Below are positions 24,625 through 33,919 of a DNA stretch of 64,000 nt, piece by piece. Position numbers and translations under genes: made by a program. Below the pieces are notes generated by a model that saw only the letters and a list, made by a program, of their open reading frames with translations, did no database searches and had not been told where the DNA came from. Source of the DNA: Ferruginibacter sp050611725. Lineage in GTDB: Bacteria; Bacteroidota; Bacteroidia; Chitinophagales; Chitinophagaceae. The DNA is taken from assembly GCF_050611725.1 (NCBI RefSeq), contig NZ_JBODJB010000001.1, forward strand, positions 2,604,001-2,668,000. The letters are read 5' to 3'. Numbering within the stretch: position 1 is the stretch's first letter; each line of letters opens with the position of its first letter.

Positions 24625-25443
24625 TTATTGTTTTTCAATGAGAACAGCTATCCAATCACCCTTTTTGACAGTGGATAAATAGGTAAAGCCGGCTTCAGCA
24701 GTAGATGATTTGATCCGATCTTCATTTTCCAGTAAAAAACCACTGAGCAGCACCGGTGTTCCGGTTTTAGCAACAGTTGCTATACTATCGAGATTTGCAA
24801 GAATAACATTGAGGTTGATATTGGCAAGGATCACATCATACACAGTTCCTTTCGGAATTTCATTGTGCAGTTCGACTGTGATCTTGCTACAACTGTTCTG
24901 TTCAATATTTTCGATGGTGTTGGTGATGCTCCATTCATCATTGTCGATGGCAAATACTTTTGAGGCACCTAACTTTTCGGCGAGTATGGCCAGCACTCCC
25001 GTACCTGTTCCAAAGTCCAGAACAGATTTGTTGGCAAAATCAATATGCTGCATTTGCTGTACCATCATATGAGTGGTGGCATGATGCCCCGTACCGAAAC
25101 TCATTTTTGGGGTAATGATTATTTCATGTGCAACATTGGTGATAGGTTGATGAAAGCCGGCACGAATTGCCACAAAATCGCCTACAGTTACAGGTGAAAA
25201 ACCACTTTCCCATTGCTGGTTCCAGTTAATATTTTCTACAGAAACTCTTGTGTAAAGAATAGAAGGGAATATTTTTACTATTTCTGCGAATTCATTTTCA
25301 TTAAATAAATTTTCAGGAATGAATGCTTTTAAGCTATCATCATCCTCCTCAAATCCTTCAAAATTTTGATTGCTTAGTAATGCAATCAATTGTTCGGATT
25401 GAGACGAATTGGTTGAATGGAAATCAAATTGTAAGTAGTTCAT
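24625..25443 (-). CDS. prmA: Ribosomal protein L11 methyltransferase
   Basis: Methylates L11 of the 50S subunit using S-adenosylmethionine. 272 residues. The SAM-binding loop is VLDFGTGTGVLAILAEKLGA (~141-160), preceded by MSFGTGHHATTHMM and followed by the NPPY-like motif DVILANINLNVI. Its ATG follows the stop codon of the upstream GH31 gene with no gap (TAAATG), so translational coupling is likely even though the two functions are unrelated. Confidence 0.94.
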   Translation of the reverse strand: MNYLQFDFHSTNSSQSEQLIALLSNQNFEGFEEDDDSLKAFIPENLFNENEFAEIVKIFPSILYTRVSVENINWNQQWESGFSPVTVGDFVAIRAGFHQPITNVAHEIIITPKMSFGTGHHATTHMMVQQMQHIDFANKSVLDFGTGTGVLAILAEKLGASKVFAIDNDEWSITNTIENIEQNSCSKITVELHNEIPKGTVYDVILANINLNVILANLDSIATVAKTGTPVLLSGFLLENEDRIKSSTAEAGFTYLSTVKKGDWIAVLIEKQ

Positions 25444-27834
25444 TTATTTTATTTCGATAGTTATTGGTTTACCTGTAAAATTAAATTCAATTAAATAGGT
25501 TTGTTCCGTATCAATTCTGGTCTCTATGACTTCATCAAATAATTCTATTTTTTGACCATTAACATACCCCGATTTATCTGCTGATAATTTTCCGTGTAAT
25601 ATTAATCGGATGTGTCTTGATGCAGGACGACCTTTATATTTGCCAGTATTACTTGTAATGTGAAAACTAAGGTTATTGTTGTCGGGCTGAGCCTTGAATG
25701 TAATTAATTCAAATTGCCTTGTAGCAATTGCATTTTTGCTAACACCATCATCATCATACATGGTATATGTTGATGGTTTTGAATCGCAGAAATAATGAAT
25801 ATTTAAAGTATCTGTTTTAGAGGAAACAGTATTAGGCTTTTTATTGTTCCATAAAGTTGGAATAAAACTTCCAGCTTTAATAAATATCGGAATATTATTC
25901 ATTCCTATACGCTCTTCTGTTCGTAGCCCAAACTCATAAGTTCTGCTTCCATAATAAGCCATTGTTGCATTATTAAATGAATACCATTTGCCTTTAGGGA
26001 AATATACGTCTCGTTCATTCATATCTTTTTCTAAAATTGGAGCCACTAAAATATTTTCTCCCCACATAAACTCATCACTAACATCACAAGCTGCAGCTTC
26101 ATTCGGATAATAATAATACAATGGTGCAATTAAGGGCTCACCTTTTACAGCTTGATTATACGTCAGGGTATAATTATATGGTAATAATGAATAGCGCAAT
26201 TGAATTGCAGCTTTCGCATAAGTACGATACGGCTCATCTATTAAAGCCACTTCACTCGGGAAGCTAAATGCTTTTTTATCTACTTCCCCCAAAGCCGTAC
26301 CATGCGGTCTAAAAATTGGCGTGAAAGCCGCAAACTGCAACCAGCGCACATAGAGTTCGTTATCTCCTGCACCACCGGCAAAGCCGCCGGCATCGCTGTG
26401 TACATACGGCACACCACTCATGCTCATGCCGAGTATAACGGGTAGCTGTGCCCGAAGTCCGCTCCAGCTTCTGCTAACGTCACCTGTCCATGGAAATATA
26501 CTATAGCGTTGTGTACCTGCAAAACCACTTCTGTTCAAACTAAACAATCTTTTGGTTGGATATTCTTTTGCATATTGATCGAATAACATTTTTGTCCAAA
26601 CATGGCCATACATATTATGCACTTCATCTGCCTTGAATAATCTTTTATAGCCCAGATCATTTAAGTTATGATACATATTTGCAGGATGTGTTTCCGGCTC
26701 ACCCAGGTCTCCCCACCAGGCTTCTACCCCTAATTTCATTTGCTCCCGATATTTGCTCCAGAACCATTCCCGTGTATCTTTTTTAAAAACATCTAACAAA
26801 CCTCCTTTACCGAAATAAAAGTTTGTGAGCATAAATGGCTTTTTACCTGTACTATCTACCGCCTGATACTGTAGTGTATTATTATAGTTTAAAGAAGATC
26901 TTACAACAAACGGCTCGGTGATCAAAATTGTATTGATGTTTTGTTTTTTATAATCTTTGATCATCTTCCCCGGGTCAGGCCATTTGGTTTTATTGATCCA
27001 TGCAAGATTGCCCAATGTGTTTTGTATGCTATCGCCAAACCAAAAAAGATCAAAAATAATTGCATCTACGGGTACCCCTTCGCTTTTCATTTTTGCTACA
27101 ATAGAATCAGCTTCTTTCTGACTAGTGTATCCAAATCGGCTCATTAAATTACCCATAGCCCACCGTGGAGGCAATGGTTGTGTTCCGGTAAGTTTATGAT
27201 AATTGGAGAGTATCTCTTTATAATCTTTCCCGAATATGATGTAGACATTTAATTCTCCGCTCATAAACCCTGCTTCGAAAACATTATTATTCGATTTACC
27301 AATATCTGCATATCCTTTCGAAACATTATCGAAAAATAAACCATATCCATTTGATGAAGTAAAAAATGGAACGGAATAATTCAAGTTTTCTGCTCCTTCG
27401 CCATAACCATAATGTGGGCTATTATATAAATTAAATCGATAACCTCTTCTGTTTAATGGTAATGCTCTTTCTCCGCCACCATATATTTTTTCATCGACTT
27501 TAAGTGAAATATCAAATACGCTATAATCGATACCATCAACTTTTCTTTGTACAGGTGCGGTTATTTCTACTTTTTTATCACGGCCGATAGTGATAAAATT
27601 CATCTCAGTCTTTACAGGAATTGTAATCTTATTTAAAGGTTTCAATATAACGGCATCGCTGATGCTTTCATTGATTTTATAAGCATCCGGCTTAAATGAA
27701 ACTTTAATAATGTCGGCAGAATACTGCGTAAGTTTCCAAACTCCATCACCTATTGTTATTGTCTTAGATTGTGCAAAAGAAAATGACACAGAAAAAGTAC
27801 ACAAAGCGGCAATCCAAATATTCAACAATCGCAT
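25444..27834 (-). CDS. Glycoside hydrolase family 31 (alpha-glucosidase/xylosidase type)
   Basis: 796 residues with a signal peptide (MRLLNIWIAALCTFSVSFSFAQ). An N-terminal beta-sandwich, a (beta/alpha)8 barrel and C-terminal beta domains follow. The nucleophile is Asp376 in WWGDLGEPETHP and the acid/base is Asp452 in WTGDVSRSW. Other family marks are FDLFWFGDS (~265) and MSGVPYVHSDAGGFAGG. GH31 enzymes retain configuration and cleave alpha-linked sugars from non-reducing ends. The DLGE variant at the nucleophile is seen in alpha-glucosidase-like and related members. Substrate is not clear. Exported, probably periplasmic. Confidence 0.93.
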   Translation of the reverse strand: MRLLNIWIAALCTFSVSFSFAQSKTITIGDGVWKLTQYSADIIKVSFKPDAYKINESISDAVILKPLNKITIPVKTEMNFITIGRDKKVEITAPVQRKVDGIDYSVFDISLKVDEKIYGGGERALPLNRRGYRFNLYNSPHYGYGEGAENLNYSVPFFTSSNGYGLFFDNVSKGYADIGKSNNNVFEAGFMSGELNVYIIFGKDYKEILSNYHKLTGTQPLPPRWAMGNLMSRFGYTSQKEADSIVAKMKSEGVPVDAIIFDLFWFGDSIQNTLGNLAWINKTKWPDPGKMIKDYKKQNINTILITEPFVVRSSLNYNNTLQYQAVDSTGKKPFMLTNFYFGKGGLLDVFKKDTREWFWSKYREQMKLGVEAWWGDLGEPETHPANMYHNLNDLGYKRLFKADEVHNMYGHVWTKMLFDQYAKEYPTKRLFSLNRSGFAGTQRYSIFPWTGDVSRSWSGLRAQLPVILGMSMSGVPYVHSDAGGFAGGAGDNELYVRWLQFAAFTPIFRPHGTALGEVDKKAFSFPSEVALIDEPYRTYAKAAIQLRYSLLPYNYTLTYNQAVKGEPLIAPLYYYYPNEAAACDVSDEFMWGENILVAPILEKDMNERDVYFPKGKWYSFNNATMAYYGSRTYEFGLRTEERIGMNNIPIFIKAGSFIPTLWNNKKPNTVSSKTDTLNIHYFCDSKPSTYTMYDDDGVSKNAIATRQFELITFKAQPDNNNLSFHITSNTGKYKGRPASRHIRLILHGKLSADKSGYVNGQKIELFDEVIETRIDTEQTYLIEFNFTGKPITIEIK

Positions 27835-27925
27835 ATTATAATTTTCTACAAATTAAGCTAAAAAAATTACAATCATAAAGCATTATCTTTATCGCCATAA
27901 CATTGTTTTTACTAAACCTAACTAA

Positions 27926-28501
27926 ATGAAAAAAATAATTCTTTCCTTACTGGTATGCATTGTGACATTGACCTCTTATGGACAAAAAACAAAGGCAAAA
28001 ACAAAAGCACCTGCAAAAACACAGGCGAAAACAGCACTATCTACCTATAATAATGTTGATCATAAAATAAAATTCCAATACCCTCAAGATTGGGAATTGA
28101 CGGATACGGTTAGTGATGCTATTGTTTATCTTTTCACGCCAACCAATGGTGACGATGACAGGTTCAGCGAAAATCTTAATTTAAGTTTTGAAGATATCTC
28201 TTCCTCCGGTATTACTTTCAAAGATTATGTAGATCAAAATGTAGCAAGCATAAAAGATGGGGTAACTATTACCGATCTGAAACAAACCAGTGCTAAATTC
28301 TTTAAATGGAATGGCCTTCAGGCTTATGAAATTATTTACAGCGGAAATTTAGAAGGCGTAGATTTCAGGCTCAGTTGGATTCAACGATTCTTTTTACGAG
28401 ACGGGAAAATTTACCTAATTACCTATTCTGCCGATGGAGATAAAAAAGACCCATACGTAACATCGGCCAAACAGTTGATCAACTCTATAAAATTTTATTA
28501 A
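27926..28501 (+). CDS. Exported PsbP/DcrB-like fold protein
   Basis: 191 residues with signal peptide MKKIILSLLVCIVTLTSYGQ and a Lys/Ala/Thr linker. The domain from ~45 onward (VDHKIKFQYPQDWELTDT, then LNLSFEDIS, then GLQAYEIIYSGN, ending SAKQLINSIKFY) has the order of short strands and helices seen in PsbP-like and DUF1795-like domains. These are small alpha/beta sandwich proteins often of unknown role. Divergent from GH31; a strong terminator follows. Confidence 0.75.
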   Translation: MKKIILSLLVCIVTLTSYGQKTKAKTKAPAKTQAKTALSTYNNVDHKIKFQYPQDWELTDTVSDAIVYLFTPTNGDDDRFSENLNLSFEDISSSGITFKDYVDQNVASIKDGVTITDLKQTSAKFFKWNGLQAYEIIYSGNLEGVDFRLSWIQRFFLRDGKIYLITYSADGDKKDPYVTSAKQLINSIKFY

Positions 28502-28532
28502 AAAAAACCGGGATTGAAATCCCGGTTTTTTT
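28501..28532. terminator. Bidirectional intrinsic terminator
   Basis: AAAAAACCGGGATT and AATCCCGGTTTTTT pair around GA, between the convergent genes. Confidence 0.88.
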
Positions 28533-31449
28533 AGATCAATGCTTCGTACAATACCTCAACAGTATGTAAAGCTTTTCTATTGGCTCCATCATGTATTTGA
28601 TGGCGACAACTTGTACCCGGAGCAGCGATGATCACATCTTCGGCTTGGTTACGAACAGTTGGTAACAACACCAACTCTCCTACCTGCATTGACAGATCAT
28701 AATGTTCTTTTTCAAATCCGAATGAACCTGCCATACCACAGCATCCTGAAGGAATTGTTTCTACAGAATAATTTTCGGGCAGCGATAATATTTTTACTGA
28801 AGGTGCAGTTGAAGACAATGACTTTTGCTGACAATGTCCATGTAATTTTATCGATCTTTTTTCTGCAGTGAATTGCTCTTTCTTAATATTCCCTTTCTCA
28901 ATTTCATTGGCAATAAACTCATCGATCAAGAATACATGTTTTGCCAACGCTCTAGCTTTCTCCAGTTTATCCTCATCTGCCAAATCAATATACTCATCTC
29001 TGAAAGTAAGAATAGCACTCGGTTCAATACCGATCAATGGTGTATCTGCAGTGATAACAGGGCTTAACAAGTCTATATTTTTATTGGCTATTTTTTTAGC
29101 ATCTCTGATCAACCCTTTTGATAATGATGCCCGGCCACTTTCTTCGTGTGTAGGAATTACAACTTCATACCCTAATTTCTCTAATAACAAAATTGCTTTT
29201 ATTCCAATCTCAGTATCGTTATAGTTGGTGAATTCATCACAAAACAAATAAACCAGTTTCGATTTACGATTTGAGATTTGGGATTTACGATTTTTTTTAT
29301 ACCAGGCACTTAATGTTGTTTTGTAGAGCGTAGGCATTGAACGTTTTGTTGCAAAGCCAGCAAACTTTTTTATTAAAGTACTGATAGGTGCTGTTGTTAC
29401 AACAAAATTATATAAGCCGGGCACTAAAGCACCTAATTTACCAAAAGTGCTAAAGCTGGCTATCAGCCTTGATCTGAAAGGAACTCCATTGGCATCGTAA
29501 TAGTGTTGTAAGAACTCTGCTTTTAATTTTGCCACATCCACATTACTCGGGCATTCAGATTTACAACCTTTGCAACTCAAGCACAGATCCATCACCTCAT
29601 AAATTTCTTTATGATCAAAACGATTCAACTTATCAGAATTAGTTAAAAACTCTCGTAAAATATTTGCCCTTGCTCTTGTTGTATCTTTTTCGTTACGAGT
29701 AGCCATAAATGAAGGACACATTGTTCCTCCGCTTAATTGTGTTTTACGACAATCTCCACTACCGTTACATTGTTCTGCATGTTGTAAAACATTCTGATTG
29801 TTAAACCTAAAAATTGTTTTAAACTCCGGCGTTTGCTGCCCCGGCTTATACCTAAGCATTGTATTCATTGATGGGGTATCAACAATCTTATTCGGATTGA
29901 AAATATTTTCCGGATCCCAGGTAGTTTTTATCTGTTTAAGGAGTTTGTAGTTCTTATCCCCTATCATTTGTTTGATGAATTCTCCACGCAATCTTCCATC
30001 GCCATGCTCTCCACTTAATGAGCCATTGTATTTTTTTACCAATGTGGCTATTTCTTCTGCAATAGTTCTGAAAAGCTGATTCCCTTCCTCCGTTTTTAAA
30101 TTGATAATAGGGCGTAAATGTATTTCGCCACTGCCGGCATGCGCATAATGTACACAGTGAAGACCATGCTTATCTAATATCAGATTAAAATCTCTAATGA
30201 ATTCCGGAAGATCATTTACATCAACTGCTGTATCTTCAATTACAGGCACTGCTTTTTCATCTCCCGGAAGGTTACTAAGCAAACCTAGTCCGGCTTTACG
30301 GAGTGTCCATATTTTTTTTGTATCGGCACCGGTTAATAAAGGAAAGTGATAACCAAGACCATGGCTACGCATCTCTTCCTCAACCTGTTTAGCAATATTT
30401 TTTACCGTTTCAATATCATCAGCAGCATATTCTACCACTAATATTGCTCCCGGATCTCCTTGAACAAAAAAGCGATTCTTGCTTTGTTCAATATTATCCT
30501 TGGTACATTCTAAAATAAAATGATCGATCAATTCACTTGCACTTGGCTTGTATTTTAATGCAATGAGATTTGCCCTTAATGCTTCATCAATAGAATTAAA
30601 ATGCACACACAACAAACCTGCATGTTTCGGTGGTAGCGGCACTACATTTAATTTTATTTCTGTCAAAAAAGCAAGTGTACCTTCAGAGCCTGCGATCAAT
30701 TTGCAAAAATTAAAATTCTCTTCCCCGGCGGTAAACGGAGCCGTATCCAATAACACATCTACCGCATAACCGGTATTTCTTCTTTCAATTGATTTTTTTG
30801 GAAACTCCTTGCGTATTTCTGTTTGATTATTATAATCGCTTAAAATACTTCTTACATTTTTGTAGATTTTCGCTTCTAATGTTTCACCATCGCATTTAGC
30901 ATGAAACTCATCTATATTCAATGCGCCGAAAGTTGCTTCAGTTCCATCGCTTAACAACGCTTTTACTTCAAGCAAATGCTCTCTTGTACTTCTGTAAACA
31001 ACAGAGTTTGATCCGCAAGAATTATTACCAACCATACCACCGATCATTGCTCTGTTTGCCGTAGAGGTTTCGGGGCCAAAAAATAAACCATGCGGTTTTA
31101 AAAACATATTCAATTCATCACGAATAACCCCGGGCTGAACCTTTACCCATTTCTCTTCTTTATTAAGTTCAATTATTTTGGTGAAATTTTTAGATACATC
31201 TACAATAATGCCATTACCAACTACTTGTCCGGCTAAGGAAGTGCCCGCTGTTCGTGGAATTATGGACGTTTTATTAGCACGTGCAAAATGTATTAATTTT
31301 TTAATATCATCTGTTGATTTGGGAATAGCAACAGCCAAAGGCATTTCTCTGTAGGCAGATGCATCAGTGGCATAAAGGGTACGCATCACATCATCTGTAA
31401 AAAAATCTCCTTCTAAATCCTTTGCCAGTGCGGCTAGTTGAGCTTTCAT
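28531..31449 (-). CDS. FAD-linked oxidase fused to Fe-S oxidoreductase (D-lactate/2-hydroxyacid dehydrogenase type)
   Basis: 972 residues. An N-terminal PCMH FAD-binding domain (IIPRTAGTSLAGQVVGNGI near 60; GGMVGNNSCGSNS near 138) is followed by the FAD-oxidase C domain with HYAHAGSGEIHLRP and LSGEHGDGRLRGEF. Next come two iron-sulfur cysteine sets (CNGSGDCRKTQLSGGTMCP, then CLSCKGCKSECPSNVDVAK) and a CCG domain (HGHCQQK; CCGMAGSFG). This GlcD+GlcF-like fusion is known for quinone-linked D-lactate or D-2-hydroxyglutarate dehydrogenases; the substrate is not set here. Residues ~718-731 (KNRKSQISNRKSK) are a translated genomic repeat in the linker before the CCG part. Confidence 0.92.
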   Translation of the reverse strand: MKAQLAALAKDLEGDFFTDDVMRTLYATDASAYREMPLAVAIPKSTDDIKKLIHFARANKTSIIPRTAGTSLAGQVVGNGIIVDVSKNFTKIIELNKEEKWVKVQPGVIRDELNMFLKPHGLFFGPETSTANRAMIGGMVGNNSCGSNSVVYRSTREHLLEVKALLSDGTEATFGALNIDEFHAKCDGETLEAKIYKNVRSILSDYNNQTEIRKEFPKKSIERRNTGYAVDVLLDTAPFTAGEENFNFCKLIAGSEGTLAFLTEIKLNVVPLPPKHAGLLCVHFNSIDEALRANLIALKYKPSASELIDHFILECTKDNIEQSKNRFFVQGDPGAILVVEYAADDIETVKNIAKQVEEEMRSHGLGYHFPLLTGADTKKIWTLRKAGLGLLSNLPGDEKAVPVIEDTAVDVNDLPEFIRDFNLILDKHGLHCVHYAHAGSGEIHLRPIINLKTEEGNQLFRTIAEEIATLVKKYNGSLSGEHGDGRLRGEFIKQMIGDKNYKLLKQIKTTWDPENIFNPNKIVDTPSMNTMLRYKPGQQTPEFKTIFRFNNQNVLQHAEQCNGSGDCRKTQLSGGTMCPSFMATRNEKDTTRARANILREFLTNSDKLNRFDHKEIYEVMDLCLSCKGCKSECPSNVDVAKLKAEFLQHYYDANGVPFRSRLIASFSTFGKLGALVPGLYNFVVTTAPISTLIKKFAGFATKRSMPTLYKTTLSAWYKKNRKSQISNRKSKLVYLFCDEFTNYNDTEIGIKAILLLEKLGYEVVIPTHEESGRASLSKGLIRDAKKIANKNIDLLSPVITADTPLIGIEPSAILTFRDEYIDLADEDKLEKARALAKHVFLIDEFIANEIEKGNIKKEQFTAEKRSIKLHGHCQQKSLSSTAPSVKILSLPENYSVETIPSGCCGMAGSFGFEKEHYDLSMQVGELVLLPTVRNQAEDVIIAAPGTSCRHQIHDGANRKALHTVEVLYEALI
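29259..29295. repeat. CGATTTACGATTT word repeat inside the FAD/Fe-S oxidoreductase gene
   Basis: Units CGATTTACGATTT, GAGATTTGG and GATTTACGATTT follow each other. The minus strand is read in frame as NRKSQISNRKSK. Similar words (AGATTTCAGATTACTGATT) occur in the intergenic DNA at 17410-17440. Confidence 0.65.
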
Positions 31450-31510
31450 GTTACTATCGGTTGCATTGAGAGTGCAAATTTAACCCATTTTAAAATGAGT
31501 AAAAAGAAAA

Positions 31511-31537
31511 AAGCGGCCCGAATACATCGAGCCGCTT
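31511..31537 (-). terminator. Intrinsic terminator of the fasciclin gene
   Basis: AAGCGGC and GCCGCTT pair across a 13-nt loop and are followed on the minus strand by TTTTTTCTTTTT. Confidence 0.75.
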
Positions 31538-31568
31538 CACCACTTAACATGAAACCTATGACCATAAC

Positions 31569-32141
31569 CTATTTTGGAAGCAAAACGTGATCAATTACAT
31601 GTATCACGCCGTTGCTTTGATTTACATCTTTTATTGTTACAAAAGCCATACCACCATTTTCATCTTTGATAACAATTTTCTTTCCTTTCATCATAATCCA
31701 AAGTGTGCCACCAGCTACAGTTTTCAATTCTGCTTTACCATTACCTGTTTTGATCTTCGCTATCAGGTCTTTAGCATTAAATTTTCCTGCAACCACATGA
31801 TAAGTTAAAACACCTGTTAATGCCATTTTGTTCTCAGGTTTTAATAAATTTTCTACGGTTCCTGCAGGTAATTTATCAAATGCCTTATTTACAGGAGCAA
31901 AAACTGTAAAAGGACCTTCGCTTTGCAAGGTCTCTACCAGATCGGCTGCTTTTACTGCTGCTACCAATGTTGTATGATCTTTACTGTTAACTGCATTTTC
32001 AACAATGTTTTTAGATGGATACATTGGCGCTCCTCCTACTGTTACAGTCTTTTCCATTCCCATGGCTTTATTGTTCATTGTTTGAGCTAAAGAGCAATTG
32101 GTAATTACTGCTGCTACTGCGATCATTAAAAGCTTCTTCAT
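31569..32141 (-). CDS. Secreted fasciclin-domain protein
   Basis: 190 residues with signal peptide MKKLLMIAVAAVITNCSLAQ and one FAS1 domain. FAS1 box H1 is FTVFAPVNKAFDKLPAGTV (~90-108), the YH motif is LTYHVVAGKF (~131-140), and box H2 is NGVIHVIDHVLLPK at the C-terminus. FAS1 domains mediate adhesion at cell surfaces. It lies beside a SigK/RskA-like pair, the same association as mpt70/mpt83 with sigK-rskA in Mycobacterium, so it may be a target of that sigma factor. Confidence 0.92.
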   Translation of the reverse strand: MKKLLMIAVAAVITNCSLAQTMNNKAMGMEKTVTVGGAPMYPSKNIVENAVNSKDHTTLVAAVKAADLVETLQSEGPFTVFAPVNKAFDKLPAGTVENLLKPENKMALTGVLTYHVVAGKFNAKDLIAKIKTGNGKAELKTVAGGTLWIMMKGKKIVIKDENGGMAFVTIKDVNQSNGVIHVIDHVLLPK

Positions 32142-32176
32142 AGTCTTTAATTTTTTTGATGAATGATTTTTATAGA

Positions 32177-32204
32177 CCTACGAAGGATGAAGAAGGATGG
32201 ATTT
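32177..32204 (-). promoter_or_regulatory. Candidate ECF promoter of the fasciclin gene
   Basis: On the minus strand AAATCC (32199-32204), 16 nt and CGTAGG (32177-32182) have the spacing and CGT-type -10 of ECF promoters. The spacer contains the direct repeat CATCCTTC. It is suggestive only, because no second copy was found upstream of the sigma gene itself. Confidence 0.3.
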
Positions 32205-32275
32205 GTTTTTTGAAAAATATTTTCTGTTATACATTATGTAGTAGTGGATTAAGTTATACTCGGATTGCTAACCAT

Positions 32276-32306
32276 AAAAAAAAGCCAACAAATTACTTGT
32301 CGGCTT
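32276..32306 (-). terminator. Intrinsic terminator of the sigma/anti-sigma operon
   Basis: On the minus strand AAGCCGACAA and TTGTTGGCTT pair (one mismatch) and are followed by TTTTTTATGG. Confidence 0.75.
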
Positions 32307-32329
32307 CCTAGTATTATTTTGAAATACGC

Positions 32330-33103
32330 TTACATTTTCCCCATTGATACAACTGTGGTTGGGGTTGTGGCCGGTGTTGGATTTTCTGCTTCCAACGAAA
32401 TGGCGAAAGCTTCGATTTTACCAAATGTTTTCATTTTTTGTATATTGTAACGGTCGCCTTTTTTTGTAGTAATAACTATACCGGCATTTACCGGTGCCCC
32501 ATTTACAATGGCCCATAACTCATATTGTTTGCCTTGAGGAGTGGCCGGCAAACTGCTAGGGTCGATATATACTTCTCCGGTGTTTTGCATCCAGAAAACT
32601 TTTGCAGTTGCATCCATACCACCGGGCATAGGTTTCAATGCAACCGGCATACTGTATTTATCCTGTACAACATGCATATCTTGCTTCATCATTTCATTAT
32701 CTTTTCGAAGGCTTCCTGCAATTTGTTGTGCTTCCTGTAATGATCTGTTTACATCTTTATTCTTATTTAACAACAAAACATTCATCACTGCACTTCCTAA
32801 CAATAGTATTACCGAAGCAGCAGCTACCGATTTCCAGTAAGGTGCTATACCAATCACTTTAGCAGGAGCGGTTGATCTTGATTTGTTGATAGCTGCAAAA
32901 ATATTTTCTTTTACAACTGAAGATGGCTGCACAGCATTTGCTGTTGCATACGATTGCATAGCAGACTCTATCTGAGTCAACTCTTCGGCCACTTCCGGAT
33001 ATTGAGCAACCCATTGCTCTACCTGCTTTGCCTCTTGTTCAGAAGCAAGACCTGTAGCATACAGCTCTAGTAATCCGGATGATATGATATCGTTTATTTC
33101 CAC
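32330..33103 (-). CDS. RskA-like anti-sigma factor
   Basis: 257 residues. A cytoplasmic helical part (~1-85; GLLELYATGLASEQEAKQVE) is followed by one membrane helix (~98-118; SVAAASVILLLGSAVMNVLL), a coiled-coil stretch and an RskA C-terminal domain with PGGMDATAKVFW and GKQYELWAIVNG. RskA-type proteins hold their ECF sigma factor at the membrane and release it after regulated proteolysis. There is no zinc-binding HxxxCxxC in the N-terminus. The gene starts 4 bp after the sigma stop codon, so they form one operon. Confidence 0.9.
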   Translation of the reverse strand: MEINDIISSGLLELYATGLASEQEAKQVEQWVAQYPEVAEELTQIESAMQSYATANAVQPSSVVKENIFAAINKSRSTAPAKVIGIAPYWKSVAAASVILLLGSAVMNVLLLNKNKDVNRSLQEAQQIAGSLRKDNEMMKQDMHVVQDKYSMPVALKPMPGGMDATAKVFWMQNTGEVYIDPSSLPATPQGKQYELWAIVNGAPVNAGIVITTKKGDRYNIQKMKTFGKIEAFAISLEAENPTPATTPTTVVSMGKM

Positions 33104-33107
33104 TTTC

Positions 33108-33653
33108 TTATTGCAAAATTTTTCTGAGTTCTATAATTGCCGCCCTCATTCTGGTTTTTACCGTTCCCAACGGAATACCGGTATGCTTAGCTATTTCATC
33201 CTGCGTATACCCTTTAAAATACGCCATATCGATGATTGAACGTTGCTCCGGTCTTAGGTTGGCTAAATGTTTCTGTAACCCCATTGTATCAAACTTATCG
33301 GCACCAAAACTTTGGTCTTGCACATTACTTACGGCATTTTCATCACTTGAGATTTTCTGCTGCTTTTTATAGCCTTTGCTCCGTAATGTATCAATTGTTA
33401 AATTACGGGTCAGGTTTATCATCCATGTAAACAAACGCCCCTTTGAGCTATCGTACTGTGCAAAATTATTCCATATTTTAACAAATGCATCTTGTAATAT
33501 ATCCTCTGCTAGTTCTTTATCTTCTACCATTCTGTAAATAACCCCGTTCAAAGCAGCAGCATAGTTATCATAGAGGTATGAAAATGCCTGTTGATCCTGC
33601 ATTTGCAGCATTTGCACCAGTTCGGGCTCACTATATTTGTGAATTTGTTCCAA
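33108..33653 (-). CDS. SigK-like ECF RNA polymerase sigma factor
   Basis: 181 residues if it starts at TTG 33653. An upstream TTG at 33713 would add 20 residues without family similarity, and no ATG is near. Region 2: FSYLYDNYAAALNGVIYRMV, AEDILQDAFVKIWNNF, GRLFTWMINLTRNLTIDTLR. Region 4: LRPEQRSIIDMAYFKGYTQD, then HTGIPLGTVKTRMR. Extra-cytoplasmic function sigma factor paired with the downstream RskA-like gene. The fasciclin gene follows on the same strand after a terminator. Confidence 0.9.
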   Translation of the reverse strand: MEQIHKYSEPELVQMLQMQDQQAFSYLYDNYAAALNGVIYRMVEDKELAEDILQDAFVKIWNNFAQYDSSKGRLFTWMINLTRNLTIDTLRSKGYKKQQKISSDENAVSNVQDQSFGADKFDTMGLQKHLANLRPEQRSIIDMAYFKGYTQDEIAKHTGIPLGTVKTRMRAAIIELRKILQ

Positions 33654-33835
33654 TTTTTTTCTTACACTATTACCGAAAGTAGAGATTTTTTTATGATTAA
33701 CAGGAAATTTCAAAAAATGTTTCGAAATGTTCCTCTTTACTTAAAATTAAGTCTTTTGATAAGGCGATGCAACCACTTTTAAATCATTATCGTCTAACCT
33801 TAAATCGACATATAATTCAATTTGCCAAAACCGTC

Positions 33836-33872
33836 ATAATTATAATAATCACAAAATCATTATTATAATTAT
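33836..33872. repeat. AT-only perfect hairpin
   Basis: ATAATTATAATAAT and its exact complement (14-bp arms, 9-nt loop) occupy part of the divergent gap between the sigma gene and the gene at 33920. No T-run follows. The rest of 33714-33919 is AT-rich with no clear promoter box. Confidence 0.6.
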
Positions 33873-33919
33873 TAGAACAATAATATTTCCATATAACCAA
33901 TAACTCCAAATTTGCTACT

